A stretch of 56,365 bases of DNA from contig JAFAOU010000099.1 in the NCBI GenBank assembly GCA_019247495.1, forward strand, positions 1 through 56,365. The letters are read 5' to 3'. The notes under the pieces are model-generated. The model saw nothing but the letters and a program-made list of their open reading frames with translations, did not search any database and was not told where the DNA came from. The DNA comes from Acidobacteriota bacterium. GTDB lineage: Bacteria > Acidobacteriota > Thermoanaerobaculia > Gp7-AA8. This document shows positions 43,603-52,850 of this stretch, piece by piece. Each line of letters opens with the position of its first letter. The stretch's first letter is position 1. The position numbers were made by a program, and so were the translations under genes.

Positions 43603-44510
43603 ACGTCTATCGCTGCCCAAACTGCCTTGGGCCGCTACTCGACCAGCCCGATTCTCTGCGTTGCGATCGCGAAGACATCGATTATCCCGTCATCGATCAC
43701 ATCGCCGATTTCATGCGCGGCAACTACTACGATCAGTTCGACGAGAACACGATTCTGACGGCCGAGCATCGTCAGGCACTCGAACGCGAAAACGACGGCG
43801 CGATCTCACGCATCAACGACTTCTACCTTCCGCTGATCAAGGCAAGTTCCCTACGGATTCTCGACGCCGGCTGTGGCAATGGCATCTCCGTCGATCTCCT
43901 CACCGCCGCCGGCCACGACGCATACGGCATCGACTCCTCGGCGCTCCGCCGATGGCAGTGGCGCGAGCGCGTCCATCGCGAACGCCTCGCCGTCGCAGAC
44001 GGCGCGAAGCTGCCGTTCGCCGACGCGTACTTTCACGTCGTGCTTTGCTCGGGCGTGCTCGAGCACATCGGCGTCGAGGAGATGGGCGGCGATGAATATC
44101 GCGTCAAGCCGCTGCCGAATCGCGACGAAGCCCGCCGCGCGTTTCTCGGCGGTCTCCTGCGCGTTCTCGCGCCCGGCGGCACTCTCTACCTCGACTTCCC
44201 AAACGGCGCCTTTCCGATCGACTTCTGGCACAACACGCGCGGCGGCTCGGCGCGATTTCATTCGACTCGTGAAGGCTTTCTACCGGCGTTCGCCGAAGTC
44301 GTCCAACTCGCCAATGATCTCGATCCCCGCATCACCGTGACCGCCGTCAGCCCGAACGGCCGCCTGCGATTCCGTCAGGTGCGCCAGCACTGGTACGGCC
44401 GCGCCTTCGCCCTTCCGATGCAGTTGCTTTTCGCCGCGATGGATCACGTTCCGCGCCTTAGGCGGTCAGCAGTCAATCCGTTCCTGGTGATCCGATTGAC
44501 GAAGCCGTAG
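43596..44510 (+). CDS. SAM-dependent methyltransferase with N-terminal zinc-ribbon
   Basis: A 304-residue class I methyltransferase. The first residues carry a Trm112-like ribbon (CPNCLG then LRCDREDIDYPV), followed by the SAM motif LDAGCGNGISVDLL (about 89-102), a second motif DGAKLPFADAYF and SGVLEH. It uses SAM in the cytosol; the acceptor is unknown. The TTG at 43596 overlaps the asnB stop (43600-43602), so it is coupled to asnB. The C-terminal part is basic and slightly hydrophobic (FALPMQLLFAAM), perhaps a membrane contact. Confidence 0.8.
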   Translation: MVDVYRCPNCLGPLLDQPDSLRCDREDIDYPVIDHIADFMRGNYYDQFDENTILTAEHRQALERENDGAISRINDFYLPLIKASSLRILDAGCGNGISVDLLTAAGHDAYGIDSSALRRWQWRERVHRERLAVADGAKLPFADAYFHVVLCSGVLEHIGVEEMGGDEYRVKPLPNRDEARRAFLGGLLRVLAPGGTLYLDFPNGAFPIDFWHNTRGGSARFHSTREGFLPAFAEVVQLANDLDPRITVTAVSPNGRLRFRQVRQHWYGRAFALPMQLLFAAMDHVPRLRRSAVNPFLVIRLTKP

Positions 44511-44527
44511 AGCGGACAGAGCGGATC

Positions 44528-44995
44528 TCACCGCACGACGAGCGTCCGCTGCATCCCCTTCCCGCGATGTCCGTCCACTGGGCAATAAACCGTGTACGAG
44601 CCGGCGGGGAGGTTCACCGTCAGCTCGGTCGTATCGCCGCGGCTGAGGTCGGAGGCGAGCTTCTGCGAAATCGCGGGACCTTCGATGACGAAGTTGTGCG
44701 TCTGCTTGCCGCCATTCGCGATTCGGAAGTGTTGCGGACCCGCGGTGAGTGCATCCGGCATCCGAATCTCGTATTCGGTGAGTTGCACGTCGATCGCAGG
44801 CGCCGTGGCCGACGACAATGGCGTCTGCGGCGGCGTGATCGGATTCATGGCCGTGCTGTTCTCCGGCACCGCCTGCGGGTTGCGCGTCGTCGTCGACGTT
44901 TGCGCCGGCGCGTTCCGCGACTCGTCGGTGCGGCGGTCGCCGGGACACGCAGCCAGCAGCACTGCGGCGATGAAGAGAAGGAAAACCTTCCGCAT
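44528..44995 (-). CDS. Cupredoxin-like (plastocyanin-type) lipoprotein
   Basis: A 155-residue precursor starting MRKVFLLFIAAVLLAAC with lipobox Cys17, then a Pro/Thr/Asn-rich linker (about 25-65). Residues about 65-155 form a cupredoxin with copper ligands THNF (His), TVYCPVDGHRGKGMQ (Cys, His, Met): a type 1 blue copper site. It is probably an anchored periplasmic electron carrier or copper-storing protein. GGAGG lies about eight bases upstream of the ATG (44995), a clear Shine-Dalgarno sequence. Convergent with the methyltransferase. Confidence 0.85.
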   Translation of the reverse strand: MRKVFLLFIAAVLLAACPGDRRTDESRNAPAQTSTTTRNPQAVPENSTAMNPITPPQTPLSSATAPAIDVQLTEYEIRMPDALTAGPQHFRIANGGKQTHNFVIEGPAISQKLASDLSRGDTTELTVNLPAGSYTVYCPVDGHRGKGMQRTLVVR

Positions 44996-45077
44996 TCGTG
45001 AACCTCCGGAACCCGCGAGGCAAAAGGCGTGCGCAGAGGCCACTTTCGGCACCAAAGTCGCAATTGAAATCCGTCAA

Positions 45078-45701
45078 ATGATTCGGAAAATCGCCACTCT
45101 TGCCTGTACTGCATTCCTGGTTTTCGGATGCTCGCGATCGGGCAAGGTTCAGCGGAGTCAGCAGCAGTACCAGACGGTTCAGGAAGGCTCCGCGAGCGGC
45201 GTCACTTCGACGATCAACGCGCCCGGCGAGACGGCGCCGCCGTTGACGAATACGAACGTCGACACGACTACGAACTTCACGCTCCCGACCAACCCGAACC
45301 CACTCGGCAATGACACCGCGGGCGGTTCGATGGCGTCGGGCATGCCCGCGACGACGTCGTATCCGTCCGGTACGCCGGGCATGCCGGCCTCGCGGCCCCG
45401 CACATCACCGCGCGCGCCGGTGGTGACGGACACCATCGGCAGCACGACTCCAGCGATGCCGCGCGAACGCGCGCCGCAGCCGGCTGCGCGTGACCGCCAA
45501 CAGACCGACACCGCCGCAACAGACACGATGTCGACGACACCGCCGCCGACCGACACTGCGATGACCGACACGTCGTCGACGGCGTCCACGGGGTCATCTA
45601 CCGATCCCAGGAAGAAAAAGGACGACGCGAAAAAGAAGGACAGCGATCAAACGGATCCGCCTCCTCCGCCGCCGCCGACCACCACCGACACCCGCGGTTA
45701 A
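45078..45701 (+). CDS. Low-complexity Thr/Pro-rich lipoprotein
   Basis: A 207-residue protein with signal and lipobox Cys18 in AFLVFGC. The mature part is nearly all Thr, Ser, Pro, Ala and Gly with short charged segments (KKKDDAKKKD) and a PPPPPPP run near the end. It has no recognisable domain and looks disordered, like a cell-surface linker or tether. Nothing here gives a function; the base composition fits the neighbours. Convergent with nothing; glyQ follows after 50 bases. Confidence 0.65.
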   Translation: MIRKIATLACTAFLVFGCSRSGKVQRSQQQYQTVQEGSASGVTSTINAPGETAPPLTNTNVDTTTNFTLPTNPNPLGNDTAGGSMASGMPATTSYPSGTPGMPASRPRTSPRAPVVTDTIGSTTPAMPRERAPQPAARDRQQTDTAATDTMSTTPPPTDTAMTDTSSTASTGSSTDPRKKKDDAKKKDSDQTDPPPPPPPTTTDTRG

Positions 45702-45736
45702 TCTCGTCCCCTCTGCGTCATCTGCGGATAAATCGT

Positions 45737-45742
45737 TAGAAT
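45737..45742 (+). promoter_or_regulatory. -10 box of a probable leaderless promoter, glyQ
   Basis: TAGAAT ends nine bases before the glyQ ATG, with no Shine-Dalgarno sequence. The glyS and downstream lipoprotein genes overlap and would share it. Confidence 0.5.
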
Positions 45743-45751
45743 GCGCCGCCG

Positions 45752-46639
45752 ATGCCGCGCCTCTCCTTTCAGGACCTCATCCTCCGCCTCCAGAACTTCT
45801 GGGCCGACCGCGGCTGCATGATCGAGACGCCGCTCGACCTCGAAGTCGGCGCCGGCACCATGCATCCGGCCACCTTCCTGCGCGTGCTCGGGCCCGAGCC
45901 GTGGAACGTCGGCTACGTCCAGCCGTCGCGCCGTCCCGCCGACGGACGTTACGGCGACAACCCCTTCCGCCTCGGCAAGCACTACCAGTTTCAGGTGATC
46001 CTCAAGCCGTCGCCGCTCGACGTGCAGGAACTCTATCTCGACTCGTTGCGCGCGCTAGGACTCGACCTAACGCGCCACGACATCCGCTTCGAAGAGGACA
46101 ACTGGGAGTCGCCCACGCTCGGCGCGTGGGGCGTCGGCTGGCAGATCCTGCTCGACGGCATGGAGATCACGCAGTTCACGTACTTCCAACAAGCCGGCGG
46201 CATCGACCTCGCGCCGATCTCCGCGGAGATCACGTACGGCCTGGAGCGTCTGACGATGTTCCTGTCGCGCCAGCCCTCGGTCTACGACATCGAATGGGGC
46301 GCCGGCTTCGGCTATGGCCCGGTGCGCAAGCAGGATGAGTACGAGTTTTCGAAGTACTACTTCGAGACCGCCAACGTCGGCATGCACTGGCAACTTTTCG
46401 AGATGTACGAGAAGGAGGCGAAGCACTGTCTGGAAGAGAAGCTCGTCCTCCCCGCGTACGACTGGACGTTGAAGTGCTCGCACGTCTTCAACACGCTCGA
46501 CGCCCGCGGCGCGGTTTCGGTCACGGAGCGTGTCGGCATCATCAAGCGCGTCCGCGAGCTGGCCGTGGCCTGCGCCCATCAGTTTCTCGACGCCCGCGAA
46601 GCGCTCGGATTTCCGCTGCTGAAGGCATCCAATGGCTGA
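45752..46639 (+). CDS. glyQ: Glycyl-tRNA synthetase alpha subunit
   Basis: Activates glycine for tRNA-Gly as part of an alpha2beta2 enzyme. The 295-residue protein has the class II synthetase features: [12 protein letters not shown], a motif 2-type [15 protein letters not shown] stretch, [21 protein letters not shown] and GLERLTMFL. Length matches the family. The last eight bases overlap the start of glyS, so the two subunits are made together. Confidence 0.95.
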   Translation: MPRLSFQDLILRLQNFWADRGCMIETPLDLEVGAGTMHPATFLRVLGPEPWNVGYVQPSRRPADGRYGDNPFRLGKHYQFQVILKPSPLDVQELYLDSLRALGLDLTRHDIRFEEDNWESPTLGAWGVGWQILLDGMEITQFTYFQQAGGIDLAPISAEITYGLERLTMFLSRQPSVYDIEWGAGFGYGPVRKQDEYEFSKYYFETANVGMHWQLFEMYEKEAKHCLEEKLVLPAYDWTLKCSHVFNTLDARGAVSVTERVGIIKRVRELAVACAHQFLDAREALGFPLLKASNG

Positions 46640-48701
46640 GTACTTTTTCGAGCTCTTGACGGAAGAGATCCCGGCGTGGATGCACGACGCCGCGCAGGCC
46701 GCGCTGCTGCAGCAACTGACGAAACTCACGCTCGATCTCGGCGAACAACCCGAGGATCGCAATCCGGTCGTCGTCAACAGCACGCCGAGACGGATCATCT
46801 TTTTTCTGTCGCACATCCCGCTGCGCGAGAGCGACCGCGACGAAGAAGTGAAAGGCCCGCCGGTGAAGGCCGCGTACGACGCCGAGGGGAAGCCGACGCC
46901 GGCGCTGAACGGATTTCTGAAAAAGAACAACGCCACGATCGGAGACGTCATCGCGGGCGGCGACTACATCCGCGTCCGCCGCACGATCAAAGGGCGCTCA
47001 GCCGGCGAGATTCTGCAGGAGCGCGTGCCGCAGATCATGGAGTCGCTGCGCTGGCCGAAGATGATGCGCTGGGGCAACGGCGAGCATTCGTACATCCGTC
47101 CGATCCATTCGGTCGTGTCGGTGCTGGACGGCGAACACCTGCCGCTGACGATCTTCGGCATCGCCTCGGGGACGACGACGCGCGGCCACCGCACGCTCGC
47201 GCCGCAGCCGATCGAAGTGCTGTCGTACAACGAATACGTGACGAAGCTGGAGCTTGCGCGCGTCGTCATTGCTGCCGATCGCCGCCGTCACGTGATGGCC
47301 GAACGCGCCCGTGTCCTCGGTACGCAGGCGGGCGGCACGCCGTCGGTCGACGCATCGATCTGGTCGCAATGGCAGTACCTCACCGAATATCCGGGCGTCG
47401 TCCGCGCCGAATTCGGCCGCGACTACCTCGCGCTGCCGGATGAAGTGCTGGTCACGGTCATGCGTGTCCACCAGAAGCAGCTTCCCATCCGCGATGCGAA
47501 CGAGAAGCTGACCAACTCCTTCCTGGCGGTTCTCGACAACGACGCCGATCCGGATGGCAACGCCGCGTACGGCAACTCCTTCGTGACGAACGCACGCTTC
47601 GCCGACGCGAAGTTTTTCTATGAGACCGATCGCAAGCGGACCCTCGAATCGCGACTACGTGAATTGGAGCGGCTGCAGTTTCAGGAGAAGCTCGGCAACT
47701 ATCTCGACAAGACCAAACGCATCGAGAAGATCGCCGCTGCGATTTCTGATGATGCGGACACGCTCGCCGCCGCGAAACTCTGCAAGACCGATCTCGTCAC
47801 GGAGATGGTCAAAGAATTCACTGACCTGCAGGGCAAGATCGGCGGCATCTACGCTCGTGAGGAAGGACTGCCGAAGAACACGTGGCAGGCGATCTACGAT
47901 CACTACCTTCCGATCAACATTGACGATGCTCTCCCGCGCACGTTGAGCGGCGCGATCGTTTCGCTCGCGGACAAGATCGACACGCTGGTTGGTTTCTTCC
48001 GCATTGGCGCGAAACCGACCGGCTCGAAGGATCCCTTCGCGCTTCGCCGCGCGGCGCAGGGCGTCGTACAGATTCTCCTCAATCGCGACAAGCGCTCGGT
48101 GAAGATCGGCGTCGACAAGCTGATCGACATCGCGCTCGAAGCGCATGGAGCAACGGCACAGGCGAAGGACGATCTGCTCGCGTTCTTCGCGGAACGCGTC
48201 CGCACGATCCTCGAAGCGTCCGCGTACGGATTCGCGTACGACGAAATCGCTGCGGCGATGGAAGCGGGATGGGCGTCGTCGCTCACCGATCTCGTCGACC
48301 GCATCACCGCGCTCAAAGCGATGCGTGGCGAGGCGAACTTTCTTTCGATCCTTGATTCTGCCAAGCGCATTGCGAACATCACCGCCGGTCAGGAAACCGC
48401 CTCGCGCATCGATCCTTCGAAATTGGAGAGCGATATCGAAAAGCGTTTGGCGGAACTCGTTTTGCTAACCAACGACCAGATCGAAGAGATGATCGGCGAA
48501 CGCGATTACAAGCGCGCACTGGAAACGTTCGCCGCGCTGGCGCCGGAGCTGGAGACCTTCTTCGACGAAGTCATGGTCATGGTCGAAGACGAGAGCGTGC
48601 GCCGGAACCGCATGGCCCTCCTGCGCACGATCGGCAATGCCGTGATGAAGATCGCCGACGTCACGAAGATCGTTGTCGACCGGCGTGAGTATCGCCCGTG
48701 A
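46632..48701 (+). CDS. glyS: Glycyl-tRNA synthetase beta subunit
   Basis: The tRNA-binding subunit partnering glyQ. The 689-residue protein begins [15 protein letters not shown], has FLKKNN and [12 protein letters not shown], and an HD-like [27 protein letters not shown] stretch leading to the anticodon-binding C-terminus ([14 protein letters not shown]). Length matches the usual 680-700. Bacteria using the alpha2beta2 form have no separate alpha2 GlyRS; none is seen here. Its stop overlaps a GTG start of the next lipoprotein gene. Confidence 0.95.
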   Translation: MAEYFFELLTEEIPAWMHDAAQAALLQQLTKLTLDLGEQPEDRNPVVVNSTPRRIIFFLSHIPLRESDRDEEVKGPPVKAAYDAEGKPTPALNGFLKKNNATIGDVIAGGDYIRVRRTIKGRSAGEILQERVPQIMESLRWPKMMRWGNGEHSYIRPIHSVVSVLDGEHLPLTIFGIASGTTTRGHRTLAPQPIEVLSYNEYVTKLELARVVIAADRRRHVMAERARVLGTQAGGTPSVDASIWSQWQYLTEYPGVVRAEFGRDYLALPDEVLVTVMRVHQKQLPIRDANEKLTNSFLAVLDNDADPDGNAAYGNSFVTNARFADAKFFYETDRKRTLESRLRELERLQFQEKLGNYLDKTKRIEKIAAAISDDADTLAAAKLCKTDLVTEMVKEFTDLQGKIGGIYAREEGLPKNTWQAIYDHYLPINIDDALPRTLSGAIVSLADKIDTLVGFFRIGAKPTGSKDPFALRRAAQGVVQILLNRDKRSVKIGVDKLIDIALEAHGATAQAKDDLLAFFAERVRTILEASAYGFAYDEIAAAMEAGWASSLTDLVDRITALKAMRGEANFLSILDSAKRIANITAGQETASRIDPSKLESDIEKRLAELVLLTNDQIEEMIGERDYKRALETFAALAPELETFFDEVMVMVEDESVRRNRMALLRTIGNAVMKIADVTKIVVDRREYRP

Positions 48702-49915
48702 AGCGGCGCGCGTTTCTCGCGTTGCTGCTCATCGCGAGTTGTTCGCGTCCCACTCCGCCGCCGCGCTCCGAGGAGCGGCGGTTGCCGAGCAAGTTGCCGA
48801 CCGACGTCGCCAACGAACGCTCCAGTCTTCTCGACGTCACGCGCGGCGCGACCATCGTTTCGCGCACCGGCGAAGCGATGCTCATCACCTCGGCCATCGC
48901 CACGATCGACGGCGCGATCGGCACCTACTGGACTCCGCCGCCGCACGATTACCCGCAATCGATCGTGATCGCGCTCGCCGCTCCGAGCCGCATCGATCGC
49001 GTCGGATTTCGATCGCTTGCAGCGTTGGATGCCGAGGCCAATCACGTGACGTTTGAACGGTCGCTGGATGGTGCGAACTGGCTGCCGCTGGCGACGATGA
49101 CCACGCGTCACGTGAGCACGGCGCAGTGGCTCGATATCGCGCCGGCCGAGGCCGCGTATCTGCGTGTCACGATTCCCGATGCGGCGTACGCCGGTCACGA
49201 CGCGCGCCTTCACTCGCTGCTCGCGCACGGAACGGAGCTGGCGGCACCGAAGAACGCGCCCATTGACGGTTGCTGGTCGATTAACGGCGAGGCTGCAAAA
49301 TTCGCGCAGCACGGGGCGCGCGTGACCGGCGTCGTGGAGCAGAACAAGCAGCCGCTCCTTTTCGCCGGCGGTTCGAACGGCCGCATGTGGCGCTTCAACT
49401 GGATTCGTGGCAACGACTACGGCTACACGGCACTGACCGTGTCGCCAGACGGCAAGCATCTCAGCGCGCTGAACTGGCACGAAGAGGCAATCCCGCTCTT
49501 CACCGCGTTTCCGTGGTTTGGCGATCGCGGCGGCTGCGCGGCCACGCCGCTGCGCGACGACGTTCCGATCCTGTTGTTGCATCGCGCCGCACGCGTCTCA
49601 CTGTTCGCGTTGCAGTTCGACGCGAACGGCAACCTGCTGGCGGACGCAAGCCGCGACGAGTTGCAGTCGCTGATCAGCATCATCCGCGGCGTTCCCGTTC
49701 CGCTTCGCATCATCGCGCACGAGTTCCGGCAGGATTCGAAGCGCAACAAAGAGATCGCCGAACGCGAGATCGCCTCGGTACGCGCGGCGCTGGCGGATGT
49801 CGATCTCGCCCGCGTCGAATTCGTCGCCGCGGGCAGCGATTCCCCTCGGCAGGTCCCCGAATCCGACGCCGCCCGAGCGATCTACAGCAGCGTCGATGTG
49901 GAAGTTCGGAGATAA
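48698..49915 (+). CDS. Lipoprotein with a discoidin (F5/8 C)-like N-terminal domain
   Basis: A 405-residue precursor from a GTG overlapping the glyS stop by four bases (GTGA). Signal with lipobox Cys15 in LLLIASC. Residues about 50-165 have an F5/8-type-C-like strand pattern (HDYPQSIVIALAAPSRIDRVGFRS then HVSTAQWLDIAPAEAAYLRVTI). The central region (about 195-290) is beta-rich, and the C-terminus (about 310-405) resembles the OmpA-like/peptidoglycan-associated fold (FDANGNLLADASRDELQ, VPLRIIAHEF). It may tether surface carbohydrate binding to the wall. Why it is coupled to glyS is unclear. Confidence 0.65.
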   Translation: MKRRAFLALLLIASCSRPTPPPRSEERRLPSKLPTDVANERSSLLDVTRGATIVSRTGEAMLITSAIATIDGAIGTYWTPPPHDYPQSIVIALAAPSRIDRVGFRSLAALDAEANHVTFERSLDGANWLPLATMTTRHVSTAQWLDIAPAEAAYLRVTIPDAAYAGHDARLHSLLAHGTELAAPKNAPIDGCWSINGEAAKFAQHGARVTGVVEQNKQPLLFAGGSNGRMWRFNWIRGNDYGYTALTVSPDGKHLSALNWHEEAIPLFTAFPWFGDRGGCAATPLRDDVPILLLHRAARVSLFALQFDANGNLLADASRDELQSLISIIRGVPVPLRIIAHEFRQDSKRNKEIAEREIASVRAALADVDLARVEFVAAGSDSPRQVPESDAARAIYSSVDVEVRR

Positions 49916-49925
49916 TCGCGCGGCC

Positions 49926-52661
49926 ATGCAGGAGCCGCAATACGTCTACTACTTCGGCGACGGTGCCGCCGACGGCAACGCGAAGATGAAGGACGTCCTC
50001 GGCGGCAAAGGCGCGGGCCTGGCCGAGATGACCAACATCGGCGTGCCGGTGCCGCCCGGCTTCACGATCTCCACCGCTGTCTGCACCTACTTTTACGATC
50101 ACGGCAAAACGTATCCGCCCGAATTGAAGGCATCCGTCGCCGAGAATCTCGCGCGCGTCGAGAAATCGGTCGGCCGCAAATTCGGCGACGCAAAAACGCC
50201 GCTGCTCGTCTCCGTCCGCTCCGGTGCGCGCGCCTCCATGCCCGGCATGATGGACACGATCCTCAACCTCGGCCTCAACGACGAGACGGTACAAGGTCTG
50301 GCGAAGTCATCGAAGGACGAACGCTTCTCGCTCGATTCCTATCGCCGCTTCATCCAGATGTATTCGGGCGTCGTGTTGGAGCTCGACAAAGATCTTTTCG
50401 AACACGAGCTTTTCGCGCTGCGCGACAAGTCCGGGGTCAAGACCGATGCGGAGATTCCCGCTGACGGTTTGCGCGGACTTGTCGAAACGTACAAGGGAAT
50501 CGTCCGCGAGAAGACGGGCCACGACTTTCCGCAGGACGTCCAACAACAGCTCTGGGGCGCGATCGGCGCGGTTTTCAATTCGTGGAACAACCAGCGCGCC
50601 ATCACCTACCGCAAGCTGAATCAGATCCCCGACGATTGGGGCACCGCGGTCAACGTGCAGTCGATGGTCTTCGGCAACATGGGTGACGACTGCGCCACCG
50701 GCGTTGCGTTCACGCGCAATCCCGCGAACGGCGAGCATCGCTTTTTCGGCGAGTACCTCCCGAACGCGCAGGGCGAAGACGTCGTCGCCGGCATTCGCAC
50801 GCCGCTGCCGATTTCGAACGCACAGGCAATCGGCGATGAAGAGTCGCTCGAGAAAACAATGCCGTCGGTTTACGCGCAACTCGAGGACGTCTACAAAAAA
50901 CTCGAAAGCCACTACCGCGACATGCAGGACATCGAGTTCACGATCCAGTCCGGCAAGCTCTATCTCCTGCAGACGCGCACCGGCAAACGCACCGGCTTCG
51001 CCGCGGTGAAAATTGCCTGCGATATGGTCGACGAAGGGTTGATCAATCACACCGAGGCGGTTGCGCGCGTCGAAGCCGGCCAGATCGTGCAACTGCTCGC
51101 GCCGGTGTTCGACGCGAACGAAAAACAGAAGGCGCTCTCGGGCGGACGCGTACTCGGCCGCGGACTTCCGGCGGGACCCGGCGCCGCCGCCGGCCGCATC
51201 GCCTTCAGCGCGGAGCGCGCCGTAGCGATGGCGAAGGACGGCCCGGTCATTCTTGTGCGCGTCGAAACGTCGCCCGAGGACATCGCCGGCATGCACAGCG
51301 CCGCGGGCATTCTCACGACGCGCGGCGGGCTGACGTCGCACGCCGCTGTCGTCGCGCGCGGCATGGGGCGGCCGTGCATCGTCGGCGCGGGCGCGCTTCG
51401 CGTCGACTACGGCAAAGGGGAGTTGCGCAGTGAAGGTCACGAGCCACTCGAAGAAGGCGACTTCGTTTCGATCGATGGGTCTACCGGCGAAATCATCGGC
51501 GGCAAGCTCGATACACGTCCGTCTGAGGTCATCCAGGTACTGCTCGAAAATTCGTTGCCGGCCGATCAGTCGGAGACGTTCCGCAACTTCGACCGCCTCC
51601 TGAAATGGGCCGACGAGATTCGCACCCTCGGCGTCCGCACGAACGCCGATACGCCGAACGATGCGCGCGTGGCGCGGCTCTTTGGCGCCGCAGGAATCGG
51701 TCTTTGCCGCACCGAGCACATGTTCTTTTCCGAGGACCGCATCCTGCGCGTCCGCGAAATGATCCTGGCGCGCAACGAGGCCGGACGCCGCAAGGCGCTC
51801 GACGTCCTGCTGCCATTTCAGAAGGCCGACTTCGAAGGCATCTTCCGCGAACTGGACGGACTGCCGGTCACGATCCGGTTGCTCGATCCGCCGCTCCACG
51901 AGTTTCTGCCGCAGAGCGAGCAGCAGATTTCCGCCGTCGCGCGCGACATGGGGTGGGGCTTCGTCGAACTGCGCGCGAAAGTGAATCAACTCCACGAATC
52001 GAATCCGATGCTCGGCCACCGCGGCTGCCGGCTGGCGGTGACCTTCCCCGAGATTTACGAGATGCAGGTGCGCGCGATTTTTCAGGCCGCATGCGATGTG
52101 AAGAAGGACGGCATCGATGCGCGCCCCGAGGTCATGATCCCGCTCGTCGGCACGGTGAAGGAGTTGACGACGCTGAAGGAGATGGTCCAGCGCATCGCCG
52201 CCGAGGTGATCGCGGAACGCGGCGTGGAAATGCAGGTGATCGTCGGCACGATGATCGAGATCCCGCGCGCGGCGCTGATCGCGGACAAGCTCGGCGAAGT
52301 CGCGGAGTTCTTCTCCTTCGGCACGAACGACCTGACGCAGATGACGTTCGGCTACTCGCGCGACGACGCCGGCTCGTTCCTGCCGGAGTACGTCGACAAG
52401 AAGATCCTGCCGAAGGATCCGTTCGAGTCGATCGATCAGGAGGGCGTCGGCCAACTCGTCCGCCTCGGCACGGAACGCGGCCGCAGCACGAATGCCGATC
52501 TCAAAGTCGGCGTCTGCGGCGAACACGGCGGCGATCCGGACTCGATCCGCTTCTTCCGCACCTGCGGCCTCAACTACGTCTCATGCTCGCCGTATCGTGT
52601 GCCGGTCGCGCGGCTGGCGGCGGCGCAGGCGGAGTTGGAGTTCGCCCATTACGAGGGGTGA
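49926..52661 (+). CDS. ppdK: Pyruvate, phosphate dikinase
   Basis: Interconverts pyruvate, ATP and Pi with PEP, AMP and PPi. The 911-residue protein has the nucleotide domain (GGKGAGLAEMT and SVRSGARASMPGMMDTILNL), the phospho-His loop GGLTSHAAVVARGMG, and the C-terminal PEP/pyruvate domain with SFGTNDLTQMTFGYSRDD and the active Cys in KVGVCGEHGGDP. Length is normal. It starts at ATG 49926, ten bases after the previous stop. Palindrome A5 begins three bases after its own stop codon. Confidence 0.95.
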   Translation: MQEPQYVYYFGDGAADGNAKMKDVLGGKGAGLAEMTNIGVPVPPGFTISTAVCTYFYDHGKTYPPELKASVAENLARVEKSVGRKFGDAKTPLLVSVRSGARASMPGMMDTILNLGLNDETVQGLAKSSKDERFSLDSYRRFIQMYSGVVLELDKDLFEHELFALRDKSGVKTDAEIPADGLRGLVETYKGIVREKTGHDFPQDVQQQLWGAIGAVFNSWNNQRAITYRKLNQIPDDWGTAVNVQSMVFGNMGDDCATGVAFTRNPANGEHRFFGEYLPNAQGEDVVAGIRTPLPISNAQAIGDEESLEKTMPSVYAQLEDVYKKLESHYRDMQDIEFTIQSGKLYLLQTRTGKRTGFAAVKIACDMVDEGLINHTEAVARVEAGQIVQLLAPVFDANEKQKALSGGRVLGRGLPAGPGAAAGRIAFSAERAVAMAKDGPVILVRVETSPEDIAGMHSAAGILTTRGGLTSHAAVVARGMGRPCIVGAGALRVDYGKGELRSEGHEPLEEGDFVSIDGSTGEIIGGKLDTRPSEVIQVLLENSLPADQSETFRNFDRLLKWADEIRTLGVRTNADTPNDARVARLFGAAGIGLCRTEHMFFSEDRILRVREMILARNEAGRRKALDVLLPFQKADFEGIFRELDGLPVTIRLLDPPLHEFLPQSEQQISAVARDMGWGFVELRAKVNQLHESNPMLGHRGCRLAVTFPEIYEMQVRAIFQAACDVKKDGIDARPEVMIPLVGTVKELTTLKEMVQRIAAEVIAERGVEMQVIVGTMIEIPRAALIADKLGEVAEFFSFGTNDLTQMTFGYSRDDAGSFLPEYVDKKILPKDPFESIDQEGVGQLVRLGTERGRSTNADLKVGVCGEHGGDPDSIRFFRTCGLNYVSCSPYRVPVARLAAAQAELEFAHYEG

Positions 52662-52663
52662 GC

Positions 52664-52850
52664 TGTCATCCTGAGCCGCCGAAGCCGAGGAGCGCGAAGC
52701 GCGATCGGCGGAGGGCGGTCGAAGGACCCCGTTCCTGCTAACCCGGGCAGGGCGGCGGAATTTGAACAAGGCAAGCATCAGGGGGTCCTTCGACCGTCCT
52801 GCGCGGGTCGGCGCTCCGCGCCTCAACCGCTCCGGCGGCTCAGGATGACA
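52664..52850. repeat. Family A palindromic element, copy A5 (core reversed)
   Basis: TGTCATCCTGAGCCGCCG and CGGCGGCTCAGGATGACA are the inverted ends, and the core (CTGCTAACCCGGGCAGGGCGG then GGCAAGCATCAG) is in the A3 orientation. It lies between convergent ppdK and gltX. The gltX stop TGA (52842-52840) is the TGA of the element's own end. Confidence 0.92.

Noticed and set aside
50307..52526. Minus-strand open frame of 739 codons across ppdK
   Set aside because: It is antisense to the clearly recognisable ppdK; no family features, and long antisense frames are common at this GC.
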